Assembly (NCBI GenBank): GCA_020832555.1
Contig: JAFIEM010000005.1
Coordinates: 1-64,000, forward strand
Direction of reading: 5' to 3'
DNA from: Natronohydrobacter sp.
Lineage (GTDB): Bacteria; Pseudomonadota; Alphaproteobacteria; Rhodobacterales; Rhodobacteraceae
DNA length: 64,000 nucleotides
Made by a program: the position numbers and the translations under genes
Notes under the pieces: model-generated
Database searches by the model: none
Told to the model about the DNA's origin: nothing
The model's input: the letters and a program-made list of their open reading frames with translations, nothing else
In this document: one piece after another, positions 43,982-52,415 of the stretch
Numbering within the stretch: the stretch's first letter is position 1
How the letters are laid out: the number at the start of each line of letters is the position of its first letter

Positions 43982-45292
43982 GAGAATAGCCTGACGGCGG
44001 CGCAGCGCTGATGTCGGGATCCGCAATTGCTCACGGTATTTGGCGACCGTGCGACGTGCAACAGAGACACCTTCTTTCCCGAGCATATGCACCAGTGTCT
44101 CATCGCTGAAGGGTCGCCCGACCGGTTCCGACTGGATCATCCTTTTGATGCGCGCACGGATCGCTTCGGCAGAATCTGCCTCGCCATCCTGTCCGGGCAA
44201 GGCCGCGGAAAAAAACCTCTTGAGTGCCATGACCCCGAAGGGTGTGGCCATTGTGACTGCATTGCTGACGCGACTGACGGTGCTTTCGTGAACTTCTACG
44301 GCTTCGGCAACATCCTTCAGGATCATCGGCCGCAGATGATCAGGACCGTTCTTGAAGAATGCACTCTGGCTGCGCAGGATTTCTGCGCCGATACGCAGAA
44401 CTGTCTGGTTTCGATACTGCACGGCCCGTGACAGCCAGCGTGCGACAGACAGTCGTTCCGCGATATAGTCGGCGGACGCGGCCTTCGGCTTTCTGCCCAT
44501 GTCAGTTTCACGCACGGTGATTGCAGGCAGGGTGGAGTTGTTCAGTTCAAGACGCCAGCCCCCCTGCGCAAGGGCATCCACCAGCAGATCCGGCGCGCGA
44601 AGTGGCAGCTCACCCTGTTCGAACTCGGCACCCGGTTTGGGATTGAAGGACCGCAGCTCTCGCAACATGCCGCGCAGCCCGTCCATATCTGTGCCACAGA
44701 CGCGGCACAGTGCCGGCAACTCGGCGGCGGCAAGCATGGGAAGGTTCTTGAGCAGCTTTTCAAAAGCGGGTGACAAGAGACCACGTTCCGCAGCCTGAAG
44801 CCGCAGGCATTCAGACAGATCCCGCGCAAATACACCTGTCGGCTCGAATTTCTGCAGTCGCAGGAGCATGGCTTCAGCGATGCAAGGGTCCACACCGGCG
44901 CGCAGCGCGATTTCCGTCAAAGAGGCATCCAGCCAACCAGAGGGCGCGAGGGATTCCAGAAAAACTTCGGCAAGCACATATTCGCGGCCATCCAGATCAA
45001 GGGCAGCGATCTGTGCGGCGATATGCGCGTAGAGAGAGGGCCCAGACGTATCCGCAAGCGCGCCGATCCGGTCCCAGTCCTGGCCGCTTGCAGAACGCAC
45101 GCCGCGCGGGTGCCCTGCGACAGGATCGCTGTGGCGCTTCAGGTGGATGAAAGGGTTTTCATCGGCCTGGCTTTCCATGAATGCCTGAAGCTCAGAGTTG
45201 CTCATCTGCAAAAAGGTGATGGCCTGCTGCAATTGCTGGTTTACGATCAACGACTGGCGCGGAGCGGCAAGAATCGACGGGCTGAAATGCAT
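43970..45292 (-). CDS. rpoN: Sigma54 factor, flagellar RpoN2 type
   Basis: RNA polymerase sigma54 (440 aa). Region I is Gln/Leu-rich (QQLQQAITFLQMSNSELQAFMESQADENPF), the core-binding centre follows, and the C-terminus carries the RpoN box ARRTVAKYRE with the preceding HTH (VEVHESTVSRVSNAV). It is placed within the flagellar cluster, as R. sphaeroides rpoN2, and would specifically transcribe the sigma54 promoters listed here. ATG at 45292 has a perfect AGGAGG 5 nt upstream, which decides the start; a longer frame upstream is rejected. Confidence 0.93.
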   Translation of the reverse strand: MHFSPSILAAPRQSLIVNQQLQQAITFLQMSNSELQAFMESQADENPFIHLKRHSDPVAGHPRGVRSASGQDWDRIGALADTSGPSLYAHIAAQIAALDLDGREYVLAEVFLESLAPSGWLDASLTEIALRAGVDPCIAEAMLLRLQKFEPTGVFARDLSECLRLQAAERGLLSPAFEKLLKNLPMLAAAELPALCRVCGTDMDGLRGMLRELRSFNPKPGAEFEQGELPLRAPDLLVDALAQGGWRLELNNSTLPAITVRETDMGRKPKAASADYIAERLSVARWLSRAVQYRNQTVLRIGAEILRSQSAFFKNGPDHLRPMILKDVAEAVEVHESTVSRVSNAVTMATPFGVMALKRFFSAALPGQDGEADSAEAIRARIKRMIQSEPVGRPFSDETLVHMLGKEGVSVARRTVAKYREQLRIPTSALRRRQAILSAQ

Positions 45293-45411
45293 GGATACCT
45301 CCTGTTCCATGCCAGTTTTTCCAAATGAACCAAGAATGCAAAAAATCTGTTTGACAGTGCTAAAATGACGGTTTGCCGACAGTTCGCCAGATTTTTCTGC
45401 GTTTAAGTTAT

Positions 45412-45448
45412 TGAAAATAATAAGCCCCCGGCAAAGCATCTGCCGGGG
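45412..45448 (-). terminator. Intrinsic terminator after fliC
   Basis: On the minus strand, CCCCGGCA (45448-45441) pairs with TGCCGGGG (45433-45426) around a 7-nt loop and is followed by the T-rich CTTATTATTTTC. It lies 26 bp after the fliC stop and would separate it from rpoN, which runs in the same direction. Confidence 0.85.
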
Positions 45449-45473
45449 ACTCTGCAAGTGTGTCGAAAAACCG

Positions 45474-46955
45474 TCAGCCGCGCAGAAGCTGCATCACGTT
45501 CTGCTTGGACGCATTGGCCTGCGCCAGCATGGCGGTCGCCGCCTGGCTGAGAATCTGACCACGTGCGAGATTGGTCGATTCGGCAGCGAAATCGGCATCC
45601 ATGATCTGCGACCGAGCAGCTTCGACCGAGGTCGTGATATTGGTCAGGTTCGAGATGGTCGAGTCCAGACGGTTCGACACGGCACCAAGGTTCGAGCGCG
45701 CTTCGCTGACTTTCGACAAGGCCATGTCGATCACATTGATGGCCTTGGCAGCGCCTTCAGCGGTGGACAAGTCGATCTCGGCCAGTTGCTCCAGCACTGC
45801 AGGCGAGTTGGAGTTCGAGAAGAAGGCTTCGTCAACTTCGACATCCGAAGAATGCACCGAGAAGACATTGGTAGAGGACAGCGTGACCTGGCCTGTCACG
45901 GTTGCATCCTCGCCGTCGGTCAACTCATGCGTGGTCGTGAAGCCCGTCCCGGCATCTGCTTCGCTGCCATCGGCATTGAGTACATCCACGTCGATCGTCA
46001 GATCATCACCATCGCCATTGTCCGAATCGAAGTTGGAAAAGACAATGTTTGCACCGGTGGTATCGGTCAGGATGATCTCGCTGTTATCGTCACCCATCTT
46101 TGCCGTCACGCCAGTACGTGTGGTCTGGGCATTGATCGCGTCACGCAGCGAACGCAGGTCATTGGCATCTGAAATCGCAACCGGGCCAATCTCGCGGCCA
46201 TTGATCTCGAATGACAGCTGACCTGCTTCGCTCAGCCCCGAGAGTTTGGCAACCGTCTGCGCCGTGGCCGAAACGCCCGTCGAGGATGACACGCCGTTGA
46301 TCGCAGCCGCGAGCCCTCGTGCGGACATCCCCGCAGTTTGTTCAATCTCGGCGGAACCTGCATGGCCAGAGATGATGATATTCGTGCCACCGGCGATGGC
46401 AGAGGTATTGGCATCGGCAACATTCACGTCCGAACGCAGCGTAAAGGCGCCGATATCTGTGGCACGGGTGCTGTCCACGCTGATGGACACGGTAATGTTG
46501 GCATCGGCGCCGATCTGGAACTGCTTGCCCGAATAGCTGCCGTCCATGATGTTCATGCCGTTGAACGTGGTGGTTTCCGACACACGATTGATCTCGGCGA
46601 TCAACTGACGGCTTTCGGCCACGATGTTGCCGCGATCCGACGAGGTGTTGGTATCGTTCGAGGACTGGACCGCAAGCTCGCGCAGACGCTGCATCATGTT
46701 CGAGACCTCGACATGCGCGGATTCGGTCGTGTCGATCAGGTTCTTGCCGTCAGTCGCATTGCGAACGGCCTGATTGAGGCCCATGATCTGTGCGGTCATC
46801 TTTTCGCCGATCGCCATGCCGGCAGCGTCGTCCTTGGCAGCGTTGATGCGCAAACCCGTCGAAAGGCGCGTCATCGCGGTGTTCAACTGATCATTCACAC
46901 GCGTCATGTTCGCCTGTGCTGCAAGCGCGCCGATATTGGTATTGATGCTGGTCAT
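45474..46955 (-). CDS. fliC: Flagellin FliC
   Basis: Filament subunit (493 aa). The D0/D1 N-terminus (MTSINTNIGALAAQANMTRVNDQLNTAMTRLSTGLRINAAKDDAAGMAIGEKM region) and C-terminus (SNLTNITTSVEAARSQIMDADFAAESTNLARGQILSQAATAMLAQANASKQNVMQLL region) are classic; the centre (about 150-400) is variable and markedly acidic. It is expressed from a sigma28 promoter and exported by FliS-assisted secretion. It ends at an intrinsic terminator. Only one flagellin gene is present in the window. Confidence 0.96.
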   Translation of the reverse strand: MTSINTNIGALAAQANMTRVNDQLNTAMTRLSTGLRINAAKDDAAGMAIGEKMTAQIMGLNQAVRNATDGKNLIDTTESAHVEVSNMMQRLRELAVQSSNDTNTSSDRGNIVAESRQLIAEINRVSETTTFNGMNIMDGSYSGKQFQIGADANITVSISVDSTRATDIGAFTLRSDVNVADANTSAIAGGTNIIISGHAGSAEIEQTAGMSARGLAAAINGVSSSTGVSATAQTVAKLSGLSEAGQLSFEINGREIGPVAISDANDLRSLRDAINAQTTRTGVTAKMGDDNSEIILTDTTGANIVFSNFDSDNGDGDDLTIDVDVLNADGSEADAGTGFTTTHELTDGEDATVTGQVTLSSTNVFSVHSSDVEVDEAFFSNSNSPAVLEQLAEIDLSTAEGAAKAINVIDMALSKVSEARSNLGAVSNRLDSTISNLTNITTSVEAARSQIMDADFAAESTNLARGQILSQAATAMLAQANASKQNVMQLLRG

Positions 46956-47002
46956 TCTCTTGCTCCTTGAGGAAGGCCTGCGCCTTGCAGCGCCTGTCCA
47001 TC

Positions 47003-47028
47003 AGAACGGCACTGCCGGAAAAAGTTTA
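47003..47028 (-). promoter_or_regulatory. Sigma28 (FliA) promoter of fliC
   Basis: Minus-strand TAAACTTT (47028-47021), ten bases, GCCGTTCT (47010-47003). This matches TAAA...GCCGATAA with 14 rather than 15 bases between TAAA and GCCG. It lies 48 nt before the fliC ATG. Confidence 0.75.
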
Positions 47029-47043
47029 GTCGACGCCATCTCT

Positions 47044-47057
47044 GGCATGTTCCTTGC
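47044..47057 (+). promoter_or_regulatory. Sigma54 promoter of motAB
   Basis: TGGCATGTTCCTTGCA with GG at 47044-47045 and GC at 47056-47057. It starts only 16 bp from the -35 of the opposing fliC promoter. The motA ATG is 39 nt after the -12. Confidence 0.87.
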
Positions 47058-47095
47058 AGACCTGATCGCAGCAGAACCGAAAGAATGAGGGCAAG

Positions 47096-47860
47096 ATGGA
47101 TCTGGCGACGATTATCGGTTATGTCGGCGCAATCGGGATGGTCATCGGCGCGATGATCGTGGCAGGCGGATTGGGTCCGTTCATCGACATCCCCTCTATC
47201 CTGATCGTCTTCGGCGGGACGGCTTTCGCTGTACTCGCAACCACATCGCTCGGGATTTACGGGCGCAGTTTCAAGGCCATGATGCTCATGGTCAAACCGT
47301 TTGCCCTGAAGATTGACGATCTGGTTCCACGCATGGTCGAACTGGCCGCGCTGGCCCGCAAGGACGGGATGATGGCACTCGAAGGGCAGCAGGTGCCCGA
47401 CAAGTTTTTCGAACGCGGGCTTCAGATGCTGGTTGACGGTGCGGACGAAGGTAAACTGGTCAAGCAACTGAAGCAGGACATAAAGGCAATGAAGGCGCGT
47501 CACTACGCGACGCAGCGTGCGGTCAAGGCCTGGGTCGATATCGGACCGGCCTTCGGCATGATCGGAACACTGATCGGGCTGGTGCTGATGCTCAAGAACA
47601 TGTCGGATGTCTCTGCCATCGGGCCCGCCATGGCGATCGCTCTGCTGACCACACTTTATGGTGCGTTTATCGCAAATGTCCTGTTCGGCCCTGTCCTGAC
47701 AAAAATGGAGCTGCGTTCAGAAGCCGAGACCGAGTACCGGATGCTGGTGATCGAAGGTCTGCGCGGGATTGTGCGCGGCGAAAGCCCGCGACTGGTCGAG
47801 GACCAGTTGTCGGCAGCCCTTGATCCTGTAGCGCAAGAAAAACTGCGCGCCGCAGCCTGA
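47096..47860 (+). CDS. motA: Flagellar stator protein MotA
   Basis: Stator subunit (254 aa) with four membrane segments, cytoplasmic loop between helices 2 and 3 with charged residues (KQLKQDIKAMKARHYATQRA) and the conserved helix 3/4 core (VDIGPAFGMIGTLIGLVLMLKNM... AIALLTTLYGAFIANVLFGPV). The length and LATTSLGIYGRSFK-type N-terminal half resemble the PomA group. GAGGG lies before the ATG. Partner motB follows by 16 bp. Confidence 0.94.
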   Translation: MDLATIIGYVGAIGMVIGAMIVAGGLGPFIDIPSILIVFGGTAFAVLATTSLGIYGRSFKAMMLMVKPFALKIDDLVPRMVELAALARKDGMMALEGQQVPDKFFERGLQMLVDGADEGKLVKQLKQDIKAMKARHYATQRAVKAWVDIGPAFGMIGTLIGLVLMLKNMSDVSAIGPAMAIALLTTLYGAFIANVLFGPVLTKMELRSEAETEYRMLVIEGLRGIVRGESPRLVEDQLSAALDPVAQEKLRAAA

Positions 47861-47876
47861 TTGACAGGACACGCAG

Positions 47877-48968
47877 ATGGCAGCCAAACCCAAGCCGCGC
47901 AAGGTTATTCCGATCTTCGTCGAGGATGACGAAGGCGATGACGCGGATTGCCCGCGCTGCCCGCCAGTTGGTGCACCCGCCTGGATGGCGACCTTTGCGG
48001 ATTTGGCCATCCTGTTGATGGCCTTCTTCGTCCTGATCATCGCCTTTGCGAATTTTGATGAAGTGTCCTTCAAGAAGATGACCGGAGCCTTGCGAGAGCA
48101 TTTCGGCACGAAAGTCGTCGATGCGTTGCCATATCCCGACAGTTCGACCATCATTCCGATGGACTTTCGCCCGGCCTCTGCACCACCTTCGCCACATGAC
48201 TCGCCCGATGCACAGGATCATCCGGGGGCGCAGTCGGAAATTCTGGAGCAGATCGCGGAAATCCTGTCTCAGGCCATGGCACAGGGCGAAATGACGCTCT
48301 CCAACACAGATGGTCTGGTCTCCGTACGACTGCCCGATGGCGCGGGGCTTGAAGAACTTGCGCAAGCCTTGTCGCGTTCAGTGGATGAATTTGCGGGTCG
48401 ATCATCATCCGATACGGCAGATGACCGGCACGACGAAGCAGAACCGGGGCCTGACTCCGCGGAAAATGCGGCACCGGGGGACGCTGGCAGTCAAGCGCAG
48501 GCCCGCGCCGCAATTGCGGATGCAAGGCTGCGCGTCGCCTTGCGCGAGTTGCAGGATCAGGGTCTTGTCGATATCGAACAGCGCGAGGACCGTGTGATCG
48601 TCACGGTTGGAGCTGGCGGCGCATTCCGTTCAGGTTCCGCAGATCTGACACAAGAAGCGCAGGACATCATGGCGCGCATCGCCCAGACCGGAGTCGGCTT
48701 GGAGGCGCAGGTCACGGTTACAGGACACACCGATTCCGTCCCCCTGTCCGGAGGACCGTTCACAGACAACTGGGGGCTGGCTGCCGCGCGCGCGTCATCG
48801 GTCGTTCGGGAACTGGGCGCAAGCGGGCTGGTTGATCCAACGCGGTTGAACGCTGTCAGCCGAGGGGAAACCGTTCCAGTGGCATCGAATGACACCGAGA
48901 TTGGCCGCGCAGCCAATCGGCGCATCGAAATCGAGATCGATTTCGGAAGTTCAGAGCGGACCCGCTAA
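47877..48968 (+). CDS. motB: Flagellar stator protein MotB
   Basis: Stator subunit (363 aa), anchoring the motor to peptidoglycan. An acidic N-terminus with CPRC is followed by one membrane helix with ion-binding Asp at about residue 42 (PAWMATFADLAILLMAFFVLIIAF), a plug-like segment, a long linker, and an OmpA-like domain (VTGHTDSVPLSGGPFTDNWGLAAARA). The transmembrane sequence is PomB-like, but H+ or Na+ use cannot be decided from it. Confidence 0.94.
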   Translation: MAAKPKPRKVIPIFVEDDEGDDADCPRCPPVGAPAWMATFADLAILLMAFFVLIIAFANFDEVSFKKMTGALREHFGTKVVDALPYPDSSTIIPMDFRPASAPPSPHDSPDAQDHPGAQSEILEQIAEILSQAMAQGEMTLSNTDGLVSVRLPDGAGLEELAQALSRSVDEFAGRSSSDTADDRHDEAEPGPDSAENAAPGDAGSQAQARAAIADARLRVALRELQDQGLVDIEQREDRVIVTVGAGGAFRSGSADLTQEAQDIMARIAQTGVGLEAQVTVTGHTDSVPLSGGPFTDNWGLAAARASSVVRELGASGLVDPTRLNAVSRGETVPVASNDTEIGRAANRRIEIEIDFGSSERTR

Positions 48969-49012
48969 CATTCTACGCGCGTTGGCCGTTTCCCTCGCTG
49001 AAGGAGAGCGCT

Positions 49013-50641
49013 ATGAAACCAGATCTGTTGAGCACATTGAACAAATCCGGTTCCGGCCTGAATCTTCGCGATCTGGCCCAGACCCTCGCAACCGCTGAGA
49101 CGGCGCCGCAGATCAATCGCCTGCAGCGCGCGCAGAGCGAAGATGAATTGCGCCTTTCGGGCTTGTCGGCATTGCGTGCTCAACTGGACGCTCTTGGCGC
49201 CAATCTAGTCCGTGCGGCAGGGAACCCCGGCCTCAGCGTCGAGACCAGCACGCCCGCGCTTTCGCCCAAAGTCACTGATCGCAACGCCGTGATACCGGGC
49301 ACAGTCGCGATTGACGTCCTCGCCCTGGCGCGACCGCAGGTTCTGGAATTCACAGGGTTCCAGTCACCATTGCAGGCGCTTTCAACGGGTGTCCTGACAG
49401 TCGATTTCGGCGCCTGGAGTGATGTCGGCTTCACACCCTCCCCCGAACGCCCTTCACTGGACCTGACGCTGGCCGACGGCACGACATTACAGGGCTTGGC
49501 CGACACGCTGAACCGCTTGCCGGGCGTGATGGCGCAAATCCTCGACAAGGGCGACGGCACCTTTTCACTGGGCATCCTTAGCGATACCGGGACTCAGAGT
49601 GCGATCAGGTTGCGCGCGACAGATGGCGGCACGGATGGCGTGTCATTGATGGCTTTTGACACGCAGACCTCCAATGACACCCACCAGATTCAAGCAGCAC
49701 AGGACGCGGTGGTTTCAGTTAACGGGATTGCCCTGACCAGGCAGAGCAATGTCCTGACCGACGTTATTCCAGGCGTCGAGATCGCCTTGCAAGGAACGGT
49801 CAGCGGAGCAATCAAGATTGATCGCAGCGCCGACGCCACGCGCGAAAATGTCCAGCTGCTGATTTCGGGTCTGAACGAAACCCTGGCTTTGCTGCGCGAT
49901 CTGACCACCAGTGACGCAGGGACAGGAAGCAAGGGTTCATTGGCAGGTGATCGCAACCTGCTGACGCTCGAGTCTGCGCTCAGACGCTTGATATCACAGC
50001 CTCTGAGCGGGTATGCCGACCGCCCGGTTACAATGGCGGATCTTGGTATAGCAACCGAGCGCAGCGGAATGTTGCGATTTGATCCGCCTGCATTTGACCG
50101 GACATTCGCGCAGAATGCGAGCCATTTCGATGCGCTTTTCGAGAACAAGCTACGCGCCCTCTCGGGCCGGGCCGACATCGCGGGCACCCCTGCATCCGGC
50201 CTGCGCCCGGGCGATCTGCGCTTCGAGCGCTCGGCAGACGGCACGGCCACGCTCGACGGGTTCTCGATGAGCGCGGCCACCTTGCCAGACGGCAGATCGC
50301 GCTATCTGGTGACTGCCGGACCCGCGCGCGGATTGTCGATGACGGTCCCGGCCGATCTGAACAGCGATACAATCCGCTTCGGGCGCAGCTTCGCCGAGCA
50401 ACTGGCGATCCTTCTGGATGATGCTGTCTCGCGAACCGGTCTGATCGGACGGAAGGAAACCGAAATCGACCGCCAGAACACGCAACGCAGCGCGCGTGTG
50501 GAGATGCTCGAAGCGCGCGCTGCGATCGTGGAGAAACGCTACCTTTCGCGCTTTGCAGCCATGGAACAGGCCGTGTCGCAAATGAATGCAACATCAAACT
50601 ATCTGAAGAACCTCGTCGATATGTGGTCAAGCAAAAGGTAA
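49013..50641 (+). CDS. fliD: Filament cap protein FliD (HAP2)
   Basis: Filament cap (542 aa). FliD_N lies at about 12-110 and the C-terminal coiled coil at about 470-540 (RQNTQRSARVEMLEARAAIVEKRYLSRFAAMEQAVSQMNATSNYL), with FliD_C motifs (GSKGSLAGDRNLLTLESALRRLI, MADLGIATERSGMLRFD) between. A strong AAGGAGAG ribosome site is present. No separate promoter was found in the 44-bp gap after motB, so it may be read from motA. Confidence 0.93.
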   Translation: MKPDLLSTLNKSGSGLNLRDLAQTLATAETAPQINRLQRAQSEDELRLSGLSALRAQLDALGANLVRAAGNPGLSVETSTPALSPKVTDRNAVIPGTVAIDVLALARPQVLEFTGFQSPLQALSTGVLTVDFGAWSDVGFTPSPERPSLDLTLADGTTLQGLADTLNRLPGVMAQILDKGDGTFSLGILSDTGTQSAIRLRATDGGTDGVSLMAFDTQTSNDTHQIQAAQDAVVSVNGIALTRQSNVLTDVIPGVEIALQGTVSGAIKIDRSADATRENVQLLISGLNETLALLRDLTTSDAGTGSKGSLAGDRNLLTLESALRRLISQPLSGYADRPVTMADLGIATERSGMLRFDPPAFDRTFAQNASHFDALFENKLRALSGRADIAGTPASGLRPGDLRFERSADGTATLDGFSMSAATLPDGRSRYLVTAGPARGLSMTVPADLNSDTIRFGRSFAEQLAILLDDAVSRTGLIGRKETEIDRQNTQRSARVEMLEARAAIVEKRYLSRFAAMEQAVSQMNATSNYLKNLVDMWSSKR

Positions 50642-50684
50642 GAAACAGCGGTCGGCTCGCTCAGAGACCCTTTGCGCCCGTGCT

Positions 50685-51809
50685 TCAGTGCTTTTCCCGC
50701 GCCACATTGACACCGTATTTACGCATTTTCTCGATAAGTGTCGTGCGATGCAGCCCAAGTACCATCGCAGCACGGCTGACACAGTCCTGCTGCTCTTCCA
50801 GAGCCGCCGTGATCATGAGGATTTCGATATCGCGAAGATAGCTTCGCAAGTCGATACGCCCGGTGCCTCTGCGAAACACATCTGCCAGACGGGCGGGATT
50901 ATCCTGCGCCAATTCCTGTGGGGATGGCGGTTCCGGCCAGTCGGGCGCCTGCACCCGAGGGCAGGCGAAATTCACCAGATTCTCGTTGATCTCGCGCGCA
51001 GTCACTTTCCGCCCCGGAAAAAGCAGCAAAGCCCGTTGAATCAGGGTTTTCAATTCACGCACATTTCCCGCCCAGTCGCGGGCGCACAGTGCCCGCAATG
51101 CCGAAGCGTCAAAAACGGGGTGCTCTGCGGTGCGTTGTCCCCGCGTTTCCGCGTGCAGCAGGGTCTCAATAAGCAGTGGAAGGTCGTCGAGCCTGTCGCG
51201 AAGTGCAGGCACCTGGACCGGAAAGACCGACAGCCGGAAAAACAGATCCTCACGAAAACTGCCGCTCGCAACCATCTTCTCCAGATCGCGATGTGTAGCT
51301 GCGACCAAACGGAAATCCAACTGAACGCTCGCGGTGCCCCCCAGCCTGCGCAGGCTTCGTGTTTCAAGGACACGCAGCAGTTTCGCCTGCATTGCAAGCG
51401 GAAGATCACCGATTTCATCCAGAAACAGCGTGCCACCTTGCGCCTGCTCGAACAAACCCTCGCGGCTCCGGTCTGCACCGGTATAAGCTCCTCGTTCTGC
51501 CCCGAACAGTTCTCCTTCAAGAAGATCGGCGGGTATTGCCGCGCAGTTCACGGCGACGATCTGGCCTTTGCGCCCGGAAAGACTGTGCAACGCCTGTGCG
51601 ACAAGCTCCTTGCCTGACCCGCTTGCCCCCTGGATCAGAACAGGCGCGCCAGCAGGCGCCAGCAATGTGATCAACTGTTTCAAATTCCTCATCGGCGCGG
51701 AATTTCCGGGAACCATCTGATCAAGCCTGGACATGCTCAGCTCGCCGCGTGACGGCTGTAGCGCGAGGTCGGCAGTTTCCAGATCGATGGGCGTAAAGTG
51801 CTTGACCAT
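50685..51809 (-). CDS. fleQ: Flagellar sigma54 activator FleQ
   Basis: Enhancer-binding protein (374 aa) with a short N-terminus (about 37 aa, no receiver), AAA+ core with Walker A QGASGSGKELV, sigma54 loop GAYTGA (Tyr variant of GAFTGA), Walker B GGTLFLDE, and a C-terminal Fis-type helix-turn-helix (DCVSRAAMVLGLHRTTLIEKMRKYGV). It should supply the DNA-binding function that FleT lacks. Convergent with fliD (43 bp apart) and divergent from the NHLP-like operon. No sigma54 promoter precedes it, fitting a master regulator. Confidence 0.9.
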   Translation of the reverse strand: MVKHFTPIDLETADLALQPSRGELSMSRLDQMVPGNSAPMRNLKQLITLLAPAGAPVLIQGASGSGKELVAQALHSLSGRKGQIVAVNCAAIPADLLEGELFGAERGAYTGADRSREGLFEQAQGGTLFLDEIGDLPLAMQAKLLRVLETRSLRRLGGTASVQLDFRLVAATHRDLEKMVASGSFREDLFFRLSVFPVQVPALRDRLDDLPLLIETLLHAETRGQRTAEHPVFDASALRALCARDWAGNVRELKTLIQRALLLFPGRKVTAREINENLVNFACPRVQAPDWPEPPSPQELAQDNPARLADVFRRGTGRIDLRSYLRDIEILMITAALEEQQDCVSRAAMVLGLHRTTLIEKMRKYGVNVAREKH

Positions 51810-51945
51810 TGAGGACCTTCAAATGTCTGTTGGCCCCATTATTCACTCTAAATATCGGATCAGTAACTCCTCCAGATGGCTAACGACCTGGACATCGGTC
51901 TGTCAGCTTCCAAAGGGGGTATATCCGCAGACTTTCGGATGGGTC

Positions 51946-51972
51946 TAAACTGCACGCCATCGCAGCCGTTGC
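51946..51972 (+). promoter_or_regulatory. Sigma28 (FliA) promoter of the 52.0-53.0 kb operon
   Basis: TAAA at 51946-51949, fifteen bases, then GCCGTTGC at 51965-51972, the exact TAAA-N15-GCCG spacing of sigma28 promoters and sharing CTAAACT and GCCGTT with the fliC promoter. It is 36 nt before the ATG at 52008. Confidence 0.68.
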
Positions 51973-52007
51973 TATTGGTACGACGCTGTTGCCCGATCGG
52001 AGCCATC

Positions 52008-52415
52008 ATGCAACCATTGACCAACACAGCCCCGGTACCTTTCGCACGCTATTTGCCTGCGCGCGCCAACAGGCGCATAGGCGCTGATCACGCGCAGACC
52101 GGTCGCGATGCCTTCGCTCTTGCCGCCGGTGCGACACGACTTGAAAACAGCGCCGAGGTAGAGCGCTTTCTGCCCGATATATTGGGCCGCGCCCTCGCGC
52201 GATGCTGGATTGATGCCGAGTTTCGCCATCGCTTCTGCTCCGATCCTCGCACAACACTGGCCAGTCACAAGATTGAACTCCCCGCGATTATCGATATCGA
52301 AGTGGTTCATCATGGTCAGAAACGCCCGATGGTCGTCGTTTCAGAACGTCAAGGCGGAGGCTTGGCGCGACGTCGCTTGCTCTATCTTCAGCTTGTGATG
52401 GTCGCGGGAAAATGA
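52008..52415 (+). CDS. NHLP-leader/nitrile-hydratase-alpha-like protein of unknown role
   Basis: A 135-aa protein. Residues about 60-108 contain ALARCWIDAEFRHRFCSDP, then TTLASHKIELPAIIDIEVV, then KRPMVVVSER. This pattern (W-x-D-x-x-F-R, D-P-x-x-x-L, I-x-L-P, VVV) is that of nitrile hydratase alpha subunits and NHLP-type RiPP leader peptides. The metal-binding Cys cluster of nitrile hydratase is absent, and the C-terminal tail (about 26 aa, Arg/Leu-rich) does not look like a typical core peptide. It has a sigma28 promoter and is coupled (ATGA) to the Sel1 gene, so a late flagellar function is inferred. No maturation enzyme was seen in the window. Confidence 0.72.
   Translation: MQPLTNTAPVPFARYLPARANRRIGADHAQTGRDAFALAAGATRLENSAEVERFLPDILGRALARCWIDAEFRHRFCSDPRTTLASHKIELPAIIDIEVVHHGQKRPMVVVSERQGGGLARRRLLYLQLVMVAGK

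Noticed and set aside
45300-45330. Minus-strand TGGCATGGAACAGGAGG just before rpoN, looking like a sigma54 -24.
   Set aside because: No GC at the -12 position; the second half is the ribosome-binding site of rpoN.
51975-51993. Possible sigma54 element TTGGTACG...TTGCCC before the NHLP-like gene.
   Set aside because: GG to GC spacing is 12 rather than 10, which sigma54 does not tolerate; the sigma28 element nearby fits much better.
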